Assembly (NCBI RefSeq): GCF_002272015.1
Contig: NZ_NPBY01000006.1
Location: 1 to 64,000, forward strand
Source: Paenibacillus campinasensis
GTDB lineage: Bacteria; Bacillota; Bacilli; Paenibacillales; Paenibacillaceae
Direction of reading: 5' to 3'
Length of the DNA: 64,000 nt
The position numbers were made by a program, and so were the translations under genes. Position 1 is the stretch's first letter. The number at the start of each line of letters is the position of its first letter. Shown piece after piece: positions 1-10,766 of the stretch. Under the pieces are notes generated by a model. That model was not told the DNA's origin, made no database searches, and saw nothing but the letters and a program-made list of their open reading frames with translations.

Positions 1-27
1 AATTTAGGGAATGGAGAGGAAACATAT

Positions 28-804
28 ATGGGAATTATTGAGAAAATGCGCTTGGACGGCAAGAAGATCTTTGTTACAGGTGGCGCAAGGGGAATTGGTA
101 AAAGTGTTGCAATCGCTTTCGCTGAAGCAGGAGCGGATCTGGCCATCGTGGACCTGGATATTGCTGAAGCGGAGAAGACTGCTGCAGAGCTTGAGCAGAA
201 CCATGGGATTAAAGCGATTGCGATCCAGACGGATGTAACGAAACCGGAAGATGTCGAGGCCATGATCGAGAAGATTCTGCATGTGTTTGGACGTCTGGAT
301 GTTGCCTTCTGCAATGCGGGGATATGCTTGAATATTCCGGCTGAAGAGATGACCTATGAGCAGTGGAAGAAAGTGATTGACATCAATCTGACCGGCGTAT
401 TCCTGACGGCGCAGGCGGCAGGCAAAGTAATGCTGAAGCAAGGCGGCGGCTCCATTATCAATACAGCCTCCATGTCCGGACATATCGTCAATGTTCCGCA
501 GCCGCAGAGCTCGTACAACGCCTCTAAAGCCGGAGTTATCCAGTTGACGAAATCGCTGGCTGTTGAATGGGCTACCCGTAATGTGCGTGTGAATTGCATA
601 AGCCCCGGTTATATCGGTACCGAGCTTACGCTGAATTCGCCCAGCCTGAAGCCGCTCATTGCGCAGTGGAACGAGATGGCCCCGCTCGGACGGATGGGAA
701 GACCGGAAGAACTGCAATCGATCTGCGTGTATCTTGCGGGCGACACCAGCAGTTTTACAACAGGAGCCGACTTTGTGGTGGATGGAGCGTTTACTTGCAT
801 TTAA
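28..804 (+). CDS. SDR family NAD(P)-dependent oxidoreductase
   Basis: A 258-residue classical short-chain dehydrogenase/reductase. The cofactor-binding motif TGGARGIG is at residues 17-24, NAG at 96-98, and the catalytic set is Ser150, Tyr163 and Lys167 (YNASK). An Asp at the end of the second strand (AIVDLD, about 42) suggests preference for NAD over NADP. The ATG follows GGAGAGG with normal spacing. It is the first visible gene of an operon with an FGGY kinase and a GPH sugar transporter, so it probably oxidises or reduces a sugar or polyol before phosphorylation. The substrate cannot be read from the sequence. The family call is secure. Confidence 0.93.
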   Translation: MGIIEKMRLDGKKIFVTGGARGIGKSVAIAFAEAGADLAIVDLDIAEAEKTAAELEQNHGIKAIAIQTDVTKPEDVEAMIEKILHVFGRLDVAFCNAGICLNIPAEEMTYEQWKKVIDINLTGVFLTAQAAGKVMLKQGGGSIINTASMSGHIVNVPQPQSSYNASKAGVIQLTKSLAVEWATRNVRVNCISPGYIGTELTLNSPSLKPLIAQWNEMAPLGRMGRPEELQSICVYLAGDTSSFTTGADFVVDGAFTCI

Positions 805-849
805 CCGCGCAGCAACCGACGTTGTGCACATAAACAGGAGGACAACTCG

Positions 850-2373
850 ATGAATTATTTACTTGGAACAGATATTGGCACGTCCGGCACCAAGACCATT
901 CTGATGGATGTGGAGGGCAATCTCATCGCTCAGGATCTTCAGGAGTATGATGTGTTGACACCTAAACCGCTGTGGGCCGAGCAGTGGCCGGATGTTTGGC
1001 TCCAGGCAGCCAAAGCCTCGATTAAAAACACCGTTAGAAAATCACGCATCCCGCCAGAACACATTCGCGGCATCGCCATCAGCGGCCTGTACGGCGGCTC
1101 GGGCATTCCGCTGGATGAGAACATGGAGCCGGTGAGACCGTGCATGATCTGGATGGACCGGAGAGCTGAAAAGGAAGCGCAGTGGGTTCTTGACCATATC
1201 GGCGAGGAGAAGCTGCGCCGGATTACGCATAATGGAGCCGATCCTTACTATGGCTTTACCAAGATGCTGTGGATGAAAAACAATGAGCCTGATCATTGGA
1301 ACAAAACGAAGCTGTTCTTGCCTCCGAATGATTATGTCATCTACAAACTGACCGGAGAGGTCGCCATCGATTATTCATCGGCTGGCAATATTGGCGGCAT
1401 CTTTGATATGAATACGAGAACCTGGTCGTCCGAGATGATGGAGGCGATGGGCATTCCGCGGTCGATGATGCCGGACAGACTGGTGGAATCGACTGACGTG
1501 GTAGGCGGCTTGACGAAGGAAGCGGCAGCCGAATTGGGGCTGGCTCCAGGCATGCCGGTAGTCGCCAGCGGGATTGACTGCGGCGCAGCCAACATTGGGC
1601 TGGGCGTGTTCGAATCCGGCGTCTACGCGGCGGCCATCGGGACATCGATGTGCGCGGCGCTGATCTCCGACAAGCCGGTGAAGGGCAAGGACCTGATCGC
1701 CTGGCCTTATCTGTACGATGCGAAGCGTCTCTCTTATTATTTTGCAGGGGGAGCGACTGCCGGGGCGATTGTGAAATGGTTCCGCCAAACGATGTGCCAA
1801 TTTGAGCTGGAAGCTGAACAGGCAGGCGGAAAAAAAGCGTACGACGTGCTGAATGAGCAGGCCGCTGCCATTAAGGCAGGAAGTGAAGGGCTGATTGTGC
1901 TCCCTTATTTTATGGGAGAGCGAAGTCCAATCTGGGATTCGGATGCCAAGGGAACGATTGTCGGGCTGTCGCTGGCCCATACGAAAGCGCATATCTACAG
2001 AGCCTTCATGGAAGCGGTTGCCTACTCCTTGCGCGATGCGATGGAAGCGACTGCGGAAGATCTGGGCGAGTATATTCTACTTGCTGGCGGGGTCACGAAA
2101 TCGAGGCTGTGGAGACAGATTTTTGCCGATGTGACGGGTTATCCGATTGTATGTCCCGTGCACGATGTGGAGGCGAATATGGGGGATGTGATGCTGGCCG
2201 GTATCGGCACAGGGCTGCTGACCTACGAGGACGTGAAGAAGTGGCAGGTGCTGGATGAGAAGATCATGCCGGATCCGCACAATCATGATCAATACAATGA
2301 ATATTACCAGGTGTATAAATCGGTTTACAATAATTTGAAGCTGGATATGAAGGCGTTGACGCGGCTGGCTTGA
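850..2373 (+). CDS. FGGY-family carbohydrate kinase, xylulokinase-like
   Basis: A 507-residue ATP-dependent sugar kinase of the FGGY (hexokinase/actin-fold) superfamily. The N-terminal phosphate loop GTDIGTSGTKT starts at residue 6. The segment around residue 242 (SGIDCGAAN) carries the likely catalytic Asp, and LLAGGVTKS near 412-420 is the C-terminal nucleotide-binding motif. Length fits xylulokinases and related pentulose or polyol kinases. AGGAGG lies 8 bases before the ATG, and the gene starts 45 bases after the dehydrogenase, so the two are co-transcribed. Expected role: phosphorylation of the ketose produced by the SDR. Exact sugar unknown. Confidence 0.9.
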   Translation: MNYLLGTDIGTSGTKTILMDVEGNLIAQDLQEYDVLTPKPLWAEQWPDVWLQAAKASIKNTVRKSRIPPEHIRGIAISGLYGGSGIPLDENMEPVRPCMIWMDRRAEKEAQWVLDHIGEEKLRRITHNGADPYYGFTKMLWMKNNEPDHWNKTKLFLPPNDYVIYKLTGEVAIDYSSAGNIGGIFDMNTRTWSSEMMEAMGIPRSMMPDRLVESTDVVGGLTKEAAAELGLAPGMPVVASGIDCGAANIGLGVFESGVYAAAIGTSMCAALISDKPVKGKDLIAWPYLYDAKRLSYYFAGGATAGAIVKWFRQTMCQFELEAEQAGGKKAYDVLNEQAAAIKAGSEGLIVLPYFMGERSPIWDSDAKGTIVGLSLAHTKAHIYRAFMEAVAYSLRDAMEATAEDLGEYILLAGGVTKSRLWRQIFADVTGYPIVCPVHDVEANMGDVMLAGIGTGLLTYEDVKKWQVLDEKIMPDPHNHDQYNEYYQVYKSVYNNLKLDMKALTRLA

Positions 2374-2439
2374 TCGACTGATCACAGACCAATCGCTTCA
2401 GGAGGGAACCAAATTTGCTGGAAAAGGATATGTGAGCAG

Positions 2440-3786
2440 ATGAACAAATGGAAGAAAAGAATCGGTTATGGTGTTGGTGATTTGGGCTGCAACCTTGTAT
2501 TTAGCACTATGGCGTCTTATTTGATGTTTTTTTATACCGATGTGTTTGGCATTACTGCAGCCGCCGCCGGAACTTTAATGCTGGTAACCAAAATCTTTGA
2601 TGCGATAACGGATACCGGCATGGGGCTACTGGTTGACCGGACGAAGACCAGATGGGGGCAAGGAAGGCCGTACTTTCTGATCGGCGCGCTCCCTTTTGCC
2701 GTGTTCACGGTGCTGACGTTTATCGTCCCTGATTTCAGCATGACGGGAAAAGTGATCTGGGCTTATGTGACGTATACGCTGTTATGCACGGCCTATACGG
2801 TGGTGAATATTCCGTTAAACACGATTGTGCCGCGGCTCACTTCGGATGTGCATGAGCGGAACTGGCTCGTCTCCACAAGAATGATCTGCGCATTGATTGG
2901 AACCGCTTTAGTGATGTCGATCACGATGCCGCTTGTTGAGTTTTTTGGCAAGGGAAATACCCAGCAGGGCTTCCTCATTACGATGTCGCTCTATGGTGTG
3001 ATCGCGATGCTGATCTTTGTGTTCACCTTTATGAATACGGAAGAGGTTGTCCCTCCGTCCGTCAAGCGCACGAAATCGTCATTCCGTGAGGACTTTAAAG
3101 GTTTAACGGATCAGGCGTGGATCTTCTTTATCTTGAATTTTCTGTACTTTGCCTTGTTTGTTATCCGGAACACAACGGTCATCTATTATTTCACATACAA
3201 TCTCGGGCGGACGGATTGGCTGACGTTTGTCGGACTGTTCGGCATTCTGTCCGGGCTGCCTATGCTGCTTGTGCTGCCTTGGCTGCAAAGAAGGATGTCG
3301 AAGAAACATGTGCTGCTGTTAAGCGCAGCCATTTATATTGTCGGTGATTTCATCATCTATTTCGGAAAAACATCACCTGTGATGCTTATTGCAGGGCTGG
3401 CGATCACCGGTCTTGGCATTTACGGGATATTCGGCACCACCTTTGCCATTCAGCCGGACGTGATCGACTATTCAGAGTATAAAAAGAAAAAGAGCATCTC
3501 TGGCATGATCGCGGCCTTCCAAGGCTTCTTCGTCAAAGGGAGCATGGGGCTTGCCAGCGCGCTGGTCGGCGCTTTCCTGAATATGGGCGGCTATGTCCCG
3601 AATATGACACAAACCGCTACCGCGTTAACGTATATTGAAATTTCGTTTATATGGGTTCCTTTGATGCTGTGCGTGCTGATCGGGATTACGACGCTCTTCT
3701 ATAAGCTCGACCCGATGCGCTCGGAAATGGATGCAGAGCTTGAAGGAAGGCGCGCTGCCGTTAGCGGCCACGCGGTGAATATGTAA
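2440..3786 (+). CDS. MFS sugar transporter, GPH family (cation symporter)
   Basis: A 448-residue polytopic membrane protein with about 12 hydrophobic segments. The N-terminal KRIGYGVGDLG start and the loop DRTKTRWGQGRPY (about residues 67-80) are hallmarks of the glycoside-pentoside-hexuronide:cation symporter family. The DVIDYSEYKKKK segment late in the protein is also typical. It completes a dehydrogenase-kinase-transporter operon. A strong AGGAGGG sits about 35 bases upstream and serves only a seven-codon TTG ORF ending in TGA; the transporter ATG itself has AAAAGGA about 11 bases away. A terminator follows the stop. Confidence 0.92.
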   Translation: MNKWKKRIGYGVGDLGCNLVFSTMASYLMFFYTDVFGITAAAAGTLMLVTKIFDAITDTGMGLLVDRTKTRWGQGRPYFLIGALPFAVFTVLTFIVPDFSMTGKVIWAYVTYTLLCTAYTVVNIPLNTIVPRLTSDVHERNWLVSTRMICALIGTALVMSITMPLVEFFGKGNTQQGFLITMSLYGVIAMLIFVFTFMNTEEVVPPSVKRTKSSFREDFKGLTDQAWIFFILNFLYFALFVIRNTTVIYYFTYNLGRTDWLTFVGLFGILSGLPMLLVLPWLQRRMSKKHVLLLSAAIYIVGDFIIYFGKTSPVMLIAGLAITGLGIYGIFGTTFAIQPDVIDYSEYKKKKSISGMIAAFQGFFVKGSMGLASALVGAFLNMGGYVPNMTQTATALTYIEISFIWVPLMLCVLIGITTLFYKLDPMRSEMDAELEGRRAAVSGHAVNM

Positions 3787-3792
3787 TTGACC

Positions 3793-3826
3793 AAACGACA
3801 GCCCGTCTCGGCTGTCGTTTGTTGCT
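3793..3826 (+). terminator. Rho-independent terminator of the sugar operon
   Basis: Perfect 11-bp inverted repeat (AAACGACAGCC / GGCTGTCGTTT) with a 6-base loop, followed by a T-rich stretch, starting 7 bases after the transporter stop. A second hairpin at 3835-3860 (CCAGGA-GCC / GGC-TCCTGG) followed by CTTCTTT may back it up. Confidence 0.85.
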
Positions 3827-3869
3827 GTTGTGGGCCAGGACGCCGCGTTGGCGCTCCTGGCTTCTTTGT

Positions 3870-4817
3870 CCGAGGAACCGGAGCTTCCGTGTAATAAATT
3901 CCATATAATTCAATTAAATGAATTTATTTTACATGATGAGTACATCGGAAAAGCGTTATTGTAAATTTTTTCCGATAGTATATATAAGGATTCAGTCGCA
4001 TGTTCTGCCGTAATAGACTTGTCAATTTTGACTTGCGATAGAATTGTCCGCTTCAAGCAACCGCAGACGAATCAGTTTCATCTCGAAGATATGGACACCG
4101 TCAGGTGCTCAGGATTCATGTGGATTGTTGTCACTTAGACGACGCGGATGGCGAATCGTGCAAGTGCAAATCGTAGTCAGAATGATGGGCATGTGAAGAA
4201 GCTTATGTAGCAGCAGTCCAGTTTGGATATTTGGAGAGGGGGGTGGAGAGAAGGGGATTCGAACGGGAAATGAACATGTTCCAGGTGCAGAACTTAACGG
4301 CTGAAGCGAACCGTGGGAAAAGATCCATAAATCGGCAAGTATGCTGCATTCGGCATGATGTCGAACGTTCCAAACCTTCCATTTCTCGTATCGCAATTTC
4401 TGTACCGTGGAACATCAACTTCCTCCCTCCCGAACTGTTCCTTTTAGAATGCTGCATTAGGATTATCGCAGTCAGTTTCGAGATTGCGCTCTGGAAATTT
4501 GAGAGAGTTTTGGCCACTGGCGGGTACCTTCATTGCTGGTGCTCGGGTTACACTGCTCGCTCGTGTCTTCACGGGGATCTTAAGTCGAAGTAGAGCGCTA
4601 TACCCTCCTTGCCAATAAATGCAATGCTAACCGGACTGTGTTTATGCTCACTGAGAGTCAGGGAGGGACTGATGAAGGGACACAATCTTGATTATTGACA
4701 GGATCATCATGTCATGGCAAGGCTGGGATGTGAAATGATGCAAGGTGAGTGATGGTGAGGGCTAGGGAAGGCAAGCTATGAACGTGAATCTATAATGAAA
4801 TGGGGTGGGTCTTTCAA
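3870..4817. other. Non-coding region of about 950 bp before the collagen-like gene
   Basis: No convincing gene. Open frames here (a 120-codon + frame at 4231-4593 and overlapping - frames) have no recognisable domain, unusual composition and no good ribosome site. A TTGACA box at 4695-4700 has no matching -10 at normal distance. TATAAT at 4790-4795 is too close to the next start to give a usable leader. The promoter of the collagen-like gene could be sporulation-sigma type, but I cannot identify it. Confidence 0.5.
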
Positions 4818-5081
4818 ATGTCTCAGTCCAATATTCCTAATATTACACCTGTCATTACTGTTAGCAGAGACGATGCAATCAATCTCCTTCTGTCATCAAT
4901 TGCGATGGAGGAGCTTGGGCTCAGCCATATTATTAATGCAGAGGGAGAAAAACTGCAGTATGTGCTCGGCACTTTACCGGGATTAACAGGACCTGGTGCC
5001 ACGCTTAGCGATCTTCTTTTAATGAATGAAAGTGTAAGGAGCACCCTTCAGGACTTGACGAAAAAAGAATGGCTGCTGTAG

Positions 5082-6305
<1,224 letters not shown>

Positions 6306-6764
6306 TAACTGGCTTTACCGTCACCAGTCCTTTTTATAACAATGGCACCTTCAATCCAGCAACCGGAAACTTTACCGTGCCGACCACCGGCAGGTACTCC
6401 GTTAAAGCGACCATCAATTATGCAACGACGGCAGCTCTGACGGTATCTTTAGGGACGGGAATCAACCCGGCATTTGTGATCCGCCGGACTTCGGCTCCTG
6501 TCACGAATTTATTGAATGGGCTTTTCCCGGTATTGAATGTGAATATTGCTCTAGTCTTATCCCTACGGGCTATTCTTGGGAGCGGCACAGTGACATTAGG
6601 GGGAGATGTGGAGCTGAATGCCGGCGATGTGATCGGATTGTTTTATGAAGCAAACGGCTTGACAATTCCGCTGAATATCGGCGGTCCGACCCCGGGCATT
6701 GTGTGGTCCATGCACCGAATTGTATGATGCATTCGTGTAGTTTGTAGATCTTAATGTAATCAGG

Positions 6765-6807
6765 TCGACCTCCATGGGACTGGAAGCCTTTGGGGGTCGA
6801 TATTTTT
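6765..6807 (+). terminator. Terminator after the collagen-like locus
   Basis: Nine-bp stem TCGACCTCC / GGGGGTCGA (one G-T pair) with an 18-base loop and a TATTTTT tail, 38 bases after the end of the C-terminal domain. Confidence 0.65.
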
Positions 6808-6976
6808 GATCGTGAAGGATGTCTCCTGCGATCCTGCATTGAGCTGAGCATATGTCATTTCATAGAGAATTGGAACATTTTGTCGTAGCCGCAACCAACC
6901 TATTTTGATAAATTGGAACTATATGGATCAAATGGTTGAAAGTATGGGTTGGAAGATGCGGAGGGGACTGAAGAGG

Positions 6977-7759
6977 ATGAGGAACGAAGTTTTGTCGATA
7001 CGGGATTTACGGATGAAGTTTAATCAGCGTTATGTGCTGAATGGCATTGATCTGGATGTGAGGGAAGGGGAGATGATTGGCTATATCGGGCCGAACGGAG
7101 CTGGGAAGAGTACCACAGTAAAAATATTGCTCGGCTTGACGAAGGGATATACGGGGACGGTGCGTGTCTTCGGTGAAGATATTGATGCGGGAAGTTACGA
7201 ATATAAGCGCAGAATCGGCTATGTTCCGGAGGTCGCAGAGCTGTATGATCAGTTGACCGCTTCAGAATATTTGACGTTTACCGGGGAGCTGTACGGGCTG
7301 TCGGCAGATGATGCGGATTCTAAGGCTCGACAGTTGATGGAATGCTTTGAACTGGAAAAGGTCTACCATTCCAGGATCGCTACGTTCTCCAAAGGGATGC
7401 GGCAGAAGGTGCTGCTCATTTCCAGCCTGCTGCATGACCCGGATCTGTTGTTTCTGGACGAGCCGCTAAGCGGGCTTGATGCCAATAGTGTGATGGTGGT
7501 GAAGGAGATTTTGGCGCTATTGTCAGCTCAGGGAAAAACGATCTTTTACTCCTCTCATATTATGGATGTAGTAGAGAAGATCAGCAGCCGGATCATTCTG
7601 CTTGCTGATGGCCGGATTGCGGCCGATGGCACCTTTCAGGAATTGCAGCAGCAATCCTCGGAGGGGACGCTGGAGGAAGTGTTCAATCAGTTGACCGGAT
7701 TCCATGAACACGCCTCCATTGCCCAGCGGTTTGTTTCGATTGTTCGGGAGGGTGATTAA
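6977..7759 (+). CDS. ABC transporter ATP-binding protein
   Basis: About 260 residues with the chosen ATG at 6977, which has GAGGGG 10 bases upstream; an in-frame ATG at 6905 is possible but has no ribosome site. Walker A GPNGAGKST is near residues 38-46, the signature region FSKGMRQK near 137, Walker B LLFLDEP near 157, and the H-loop SSHIMD near 192. The sub-type resembles export or efflux systems with separate ATPase and permease (BcrA/EcsA-like). It is followed after one base by its membrane partner. Substrate unknown. Confidence 0.92.
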   Translation: MRNEVLSIRDLRMKFNQRYVLNGIDLDVREGEMIGYIGPNGAGKSTTVKILLGLTKGYTGTVRVFGEDIDAGSYEYKRRIGYVPEVAELYDQLTASEYLTFTGELYGLSADDADSKARQLMECFELEKVYHSRIATFSKGMRQKVLLISSLLHDPDLLFLDEPLSGLDANSVMVVKEILALLSAQGKTIFYSSHIMDVVEKISSRIILLADGRIAADGTFQELQQQSSEGTLEEVFNQLTGFHEHASIAQRFVSIVREGD

Positions 7760-7760
7760 T

Positions 7761-9401
7761 ATGCGGGAAGCGGATCAACAGTTTCGAATCTTGCGTCTGC
7801 TGGACCGGCTTCAACCTCTTCTAAGGACAACCGGCATCCATTATCCGACCCTGCGCCGGATCCTTCAGGTAAAATTGCTGATGGATCGGCGAAGAGTTCC
7901 CACCCTCTTGTCGAACCGAAACCGGAGCGAGGACGAGGAAGTTAATTATTTTGTGCGTTCCTTGTGGTTGTATGCTCTGCTCGGCTTGATGCTTGTTCTG
8001 TTTATGATGCTGGAAACCCAATATATGCTGCTAATGAGTCTGGTAATGGGAATCCTGATGTTCTTCATCATGATGTCTATGATTTCGGATTTCTCAGCTG
8101 TCATGCTTGATGTAAGGGACCGAAGCATTATTATGACCCGGCCGGTTGATGGCAGAACTGTCGGCATGGCAAGGGCTATACATACCGCTATCTATTTGTT
8201 GATGCTAACAGGTTCACTGGCCGCTGCTTCGCTTGTTGCGGGGCTCATCAAGCACGGCGTTCTCTTTTTTGTTATATACGTTATCGAATTGGTGTTGGTG
8301 AATCTTCTGATTCTGGTTGTGACTTCGGTGACTTATCTGCTGCTGATGAAGTATTTAAATGGAGAGAAACTGAAGGACATTATTAATTATGTGCAAATCG
8401 GGCTGACGGTTGTCCTCGCGGTTGGCTATCAGTTTGTTATCCGATCTTTTAATTTTGCGGGGATGGATATGGCTTTTGAACCGGTTTGGTGGCAGCTGTT
8501 CCTTCCGCCTGTATGGTATGCAGCTCCGTATGAATGGCTGATAGGAAGCGGAGGCAGCGCATGGCTGTACTTGTTGTCAGCGCTGGCTTTGATTGTCCCG
8601 ATTATTTTATTGATGCTGTATGTTCGGTTAATGGCCTCTTTCGAGCAGCATCTCGAAAAGCTGGCGCATAGCGATGCGGGAAGGGGGCGTCCCCGTGATC
8701 GCTTTGACCGCATGCTGTCCAAATTGGTCTGCCGGACGGAAGAGGAAAGATCCTGCTTTCGATTCTCCGCCATTATGCTGCGGACGGAGCGGGAGTTTAA
8801 GCTCAAGGTTTACCCGTCACTGGGGATGGCGCTTTTCTTCCCATACCTTTTTCTCTTTTCTATGTCGAATTCAGGGTCAGCTTGGTCGGAGGTTCGGGAA
8901 AGCAGCTTTTTCTATTTCCTGTACATGATGCCGCTGATGATCATTTCGGCTGTTTTCATGCTTAAATATTCAGGGAAATCAAAAGCGTTCTGGCTGTTTG
9001 GGGCAGCGCCTTTTTCGAATCTTGATCCGCTGTACAAAGGAGCACTTAAAGCATTCGTGGTCAAAATATACCTGCCGCTCTATTTCGTGAATGCCACCGT
9101 GTTTGCATTTATATTTGGATCTCGGATTATACCGGATCTGCTCGGTATTTTACTGGTTGGAACAGCTGTTGTACCGTTGTTTGGCAAGGTCATGCTCAGT
9201 GATCCGCCATTTTCGCGATCATTCTCCATGGCCAATCAGAGCGGCGGAGGAATGGTATTTGCCGCAATGTTCGTTCTTGGAGCGGTGGTGGCGATTCATA
9301 TCGCGAGCCGCATCCATGTACTAGGCATGGCGGCCTTCATTCTCGCGCTGCTCATCATCAATGTATGGGGATGGAAGAGAACGTATAGCTCGGCTAAGTA
9401 A
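7761..9401 (+). CDS. ABC transporter permease
   Basis: About 546 residues from ATG 7761 (GGGAGGG just upstream), starting one base after the ATPase stop, so translation is probably coupled. There are many hydrophobic segments in two clusters (residues about 75-290 and 370-545) separated by a charged cytoplasmic stretch with RPRDRFDR. The architecture suits an exporter-type membrane subunit of the same family as its neighbour. No catalytic or ligand motif is recognisable. The pair sits between the spore-surface-like gene and the agr-like module, but nothing shows that it exports either product. Confidence 0.85.
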   Translation: MREADQQFRILRLLDRLQPLLRTTGIHYPTLRRILQVKLLMDRRRVPTLLSNRNRSEDEEVNYFVRSLWLYALLGLMLVLFMMLETQYMLLMSLVMGILMFFIMMSMISDFSAVMLDVRDRSIIMTRPVDGRTVGMARAIHTAIYLLMLTGSLAAASLVAGLIKHGVLFFVIYVIELVLVNLLILVVTSVTYLLLMKYLNGEKLKDIINYVQIGLTVVLAVGYQFVIRSFNFAGMDMAFEPVWWQLFLPPVWYAAPYEWLIGSGGSAWLYLLSALALIVPIILLMLYVRLMASFEQHLEKLAHSDAGRGRPRDRFDRMLSKLVCRTEEERSCFRFSAIMLRTEREFKLKVYPSLGMALFFPYLFLFSMSNSGSAWSEVRESSFFYFLYMMPLMIISAVFMLKYSGKSKAFWLFGAAPFSNLDPLYKGALKAFVVKIYLPLYFVNATVFAFIFGSRIIPDLLGILLVGTAVVPLFGKVMLSDPPFSRSFSMANQSGGGMVFAAMFVLGAVVAIHIASRIHVLGMAAFILALLIINVWGWKRTYSSAK

Positions 9402-9500
9402 TTAAGTTAGGATATTACTGAAGTTAAATTATATAATTGACATACAGTAAATTAATCCCAACGATTAACTTTACCTTCCATTTCGTGTTTCTTTTTTGTT

Positions 9501-9580
9501 ACAACTGATAATATTCAAAATTGATTATCCCACAACTGTATTTATTTACCTGTGATAATCATGTTCAAGCCCTATATAAT
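9501..9580 (+). promoter_or_regulatory. Candidate activator-dependent promoter of the agr-like operon
   Basis: TATAAT at 9575-9580 has only a poor -35 (GTGATA at 9552-9557). Upstream lie two copies of ACAACTG (9501-9507 and 9532-9538) spaced 31 bases start to start, about three helical turns on one face of the DNA. A weak -35 with paired upstream repeats is the layout expected of a response-regulator-activated promoter. The 31-base spacing is not the usual 21-22 of AgrA-type LytTR sites, so this is a hypothesis. Confidence 0.35.
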
Positions 9581-9613
9581 CGTTCTAGAATTATATAGAG
9601 GATGGTGTTTCGC

Positions 9614-10240
9614 TTGAATTTGGACTTACTAGGGTTCATGGTTTTTTCTTCCATCGAGGCGTTATCCTTGTACGTGCTGATTATGGCTTTATTCAGGTTG
9701 AAAGCCACGAGTTATGCTTGGCAGGCTGTTACCCTGGTTTTGTTAATTAATATACAAAGTTTTATTTTAAGAAGTGAGTTTGCCTTATCCGATCTCGTTC
9801 CGGTGATCAGCATTTTAATGTTCGTTTTTTTCTTCTCCGTTGTTGTGAAGATGCCGTTTGTATGGGCAGTGCTTGCTACAATACTCGGATACGTTATTTT
9901 TGCTGTGATACAGACAAGCATTATTGTTATGGTGTATGGATCAACAAACGAGATCCAGACATATGCGATAAAAGGTTACTTTCTTCAGGTGCTGAGTTCG
10001 GCGATCATGATTTTAATATCATGGTTATTGAAAGCAAGGAATCTGGGGTTTGCATTTGATATGGAGGTTTTAAGGTTTAAATTTGAGGATTATCTGGTCA
10101 TGATATTTATCCTTATTTTTATAGGAGCAATTGCACTTTTTTTATACATAAATCAAACATGGCTTACCTTGTTGTTCTTCATTGTCAATGCAGGTTTTCT
10201 TCTTTTTTACGCCATCCGAAAGGAGAAAGTAAATGATTGA
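9614..10240 (+). CDS. AgrC-like multi-pass membrane protein lacking a kinase domain
   Basis: About 208 residues from TTG 9614, preferred because GAGGATGG is 8-9 bases upstream; ATG 9602 is the alternative, with its AGAGGA too close. The protein is almost entirely hydrophobic with six or seven predicted membrane segments. It opens with a SSIEALSLYVLIMALFR-like segment reminiscent of the sensor half of AgrC-type GHKL kinases. It ends at residue about 208 with a basic tail (AIRKEKVND) and has no H-box, N-box or G-box. The last codons overlap the start of agrB by 8 bases. It may be a peptide receptor, an immunity or transport partner, or a sensor working with a kinase elsewhere. Homology is judged by eye only. 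The AT-rich composition differs from flanking genes. Confidence 0.6.
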   Translation: MNLDLLGFMVFSSIEALSLYVLIMALFRLKATSYAWQAVTLVLLINIQSFILRSEFALSDLVPVISILMFVFFFSVVVKMPFVWAVLATILGYVIFAVIQTSIIVMVYGSTNEIQTYAIKGYFLQVLSSAIMILISWLLKARNLGFAFDMEVLRFKFEDYLVMIFILIFIGAIALFLYINQTWLTLLFFIVNAGFLLFYAIRKEKVND

Positions 10241-10766
10241 TTCTCTATCACTAAAATTGGCTGAAGGAATTAAGAAATATGTGCCTGATCATAAGGCCTC
10301 CATACCTGTGCTTAAGCGCGGATTAGATGTCATTATCAATACCGTGGGCATAATTACGATATCGGTGGGTGTTTCTTTCCTAACAGGAAAAACTAAAGAA
10401 GTGATTATTCTCCTTATATCATTCGGTTTGCTCAGGCAATTGTCCGGAGGGTTCCATCTAAAGTCTAATATCGGATGCATCCTTTTATCTTCGCTTATGT
10501 TCACATCCTTGTCTTTTCTACATCCTGGGCAAGGAGTAACTGTCTTTCTTACTGGAATAAGTATTCTGCTTGTACTTCTCTTCGCACCATCGGGTATAAC
10601 GGGATCTACACGAATTCGTCCCCAATATTATCCGGTCCTGCGTATAGCATCTGCTATCTTAGTTGCCGTCAATTTGATTATAATGTCGCCGATTCTAGCT
10701 GTTAGTTTCTTTGCCCAATCATTAACGCTTATTAACAAGAAAGGAGGTGAATCAAGAAATGGTTAA
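10233..10766 (+). CDS. AgrB-like peptide-processing membrane cysteine protease
   Basis: A 177-residue accessory gene regulator B family protein. The family motif RQLSGGFH places the catalytic His at residue 75, with Cys at residue 82. The seven-residue spacing matches the His77/Cys84 pair of Staphylococcus aureus AgrB. Several hydrophobic segments make it an integral membrane enzyme that would cleave and cyclise the AgrD precursor. It overlaps the preceding sensor-like gene by 8 bases and the following peptide gene by 8 bases, so the three are translationally coupled. The function in this organism is inferred from the family. Confidence 0.9.
   Translation: MIDSLSLKLAEGIKKYVPDHKASIPVLKRGLDVIINTVGIITISVGVSFLTGKTKEVIILLISFGLLRQLSGGFHLKSNIGCILLSSLMFTSLSFLHPGQGVTVFLTGISILLVLLFAPSGITGSTRIRPQYYPVLRIASAILVAVNLIIMSPILAVSFFAQSLTLINKKGGESRNG

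Noticed and set aside
28..3786. Possible insertion or mobile origin of the sugar operon
   Set aside because: No inverted repeats, transposase or composition shift seen at its borders; the left end lies at the window edge.
4231..4593. 120-codon open frame upstream of the collagen-like gene
   Set aside because: No domain, no convincing ribosome site, and it overlaps open frames on the other strand.
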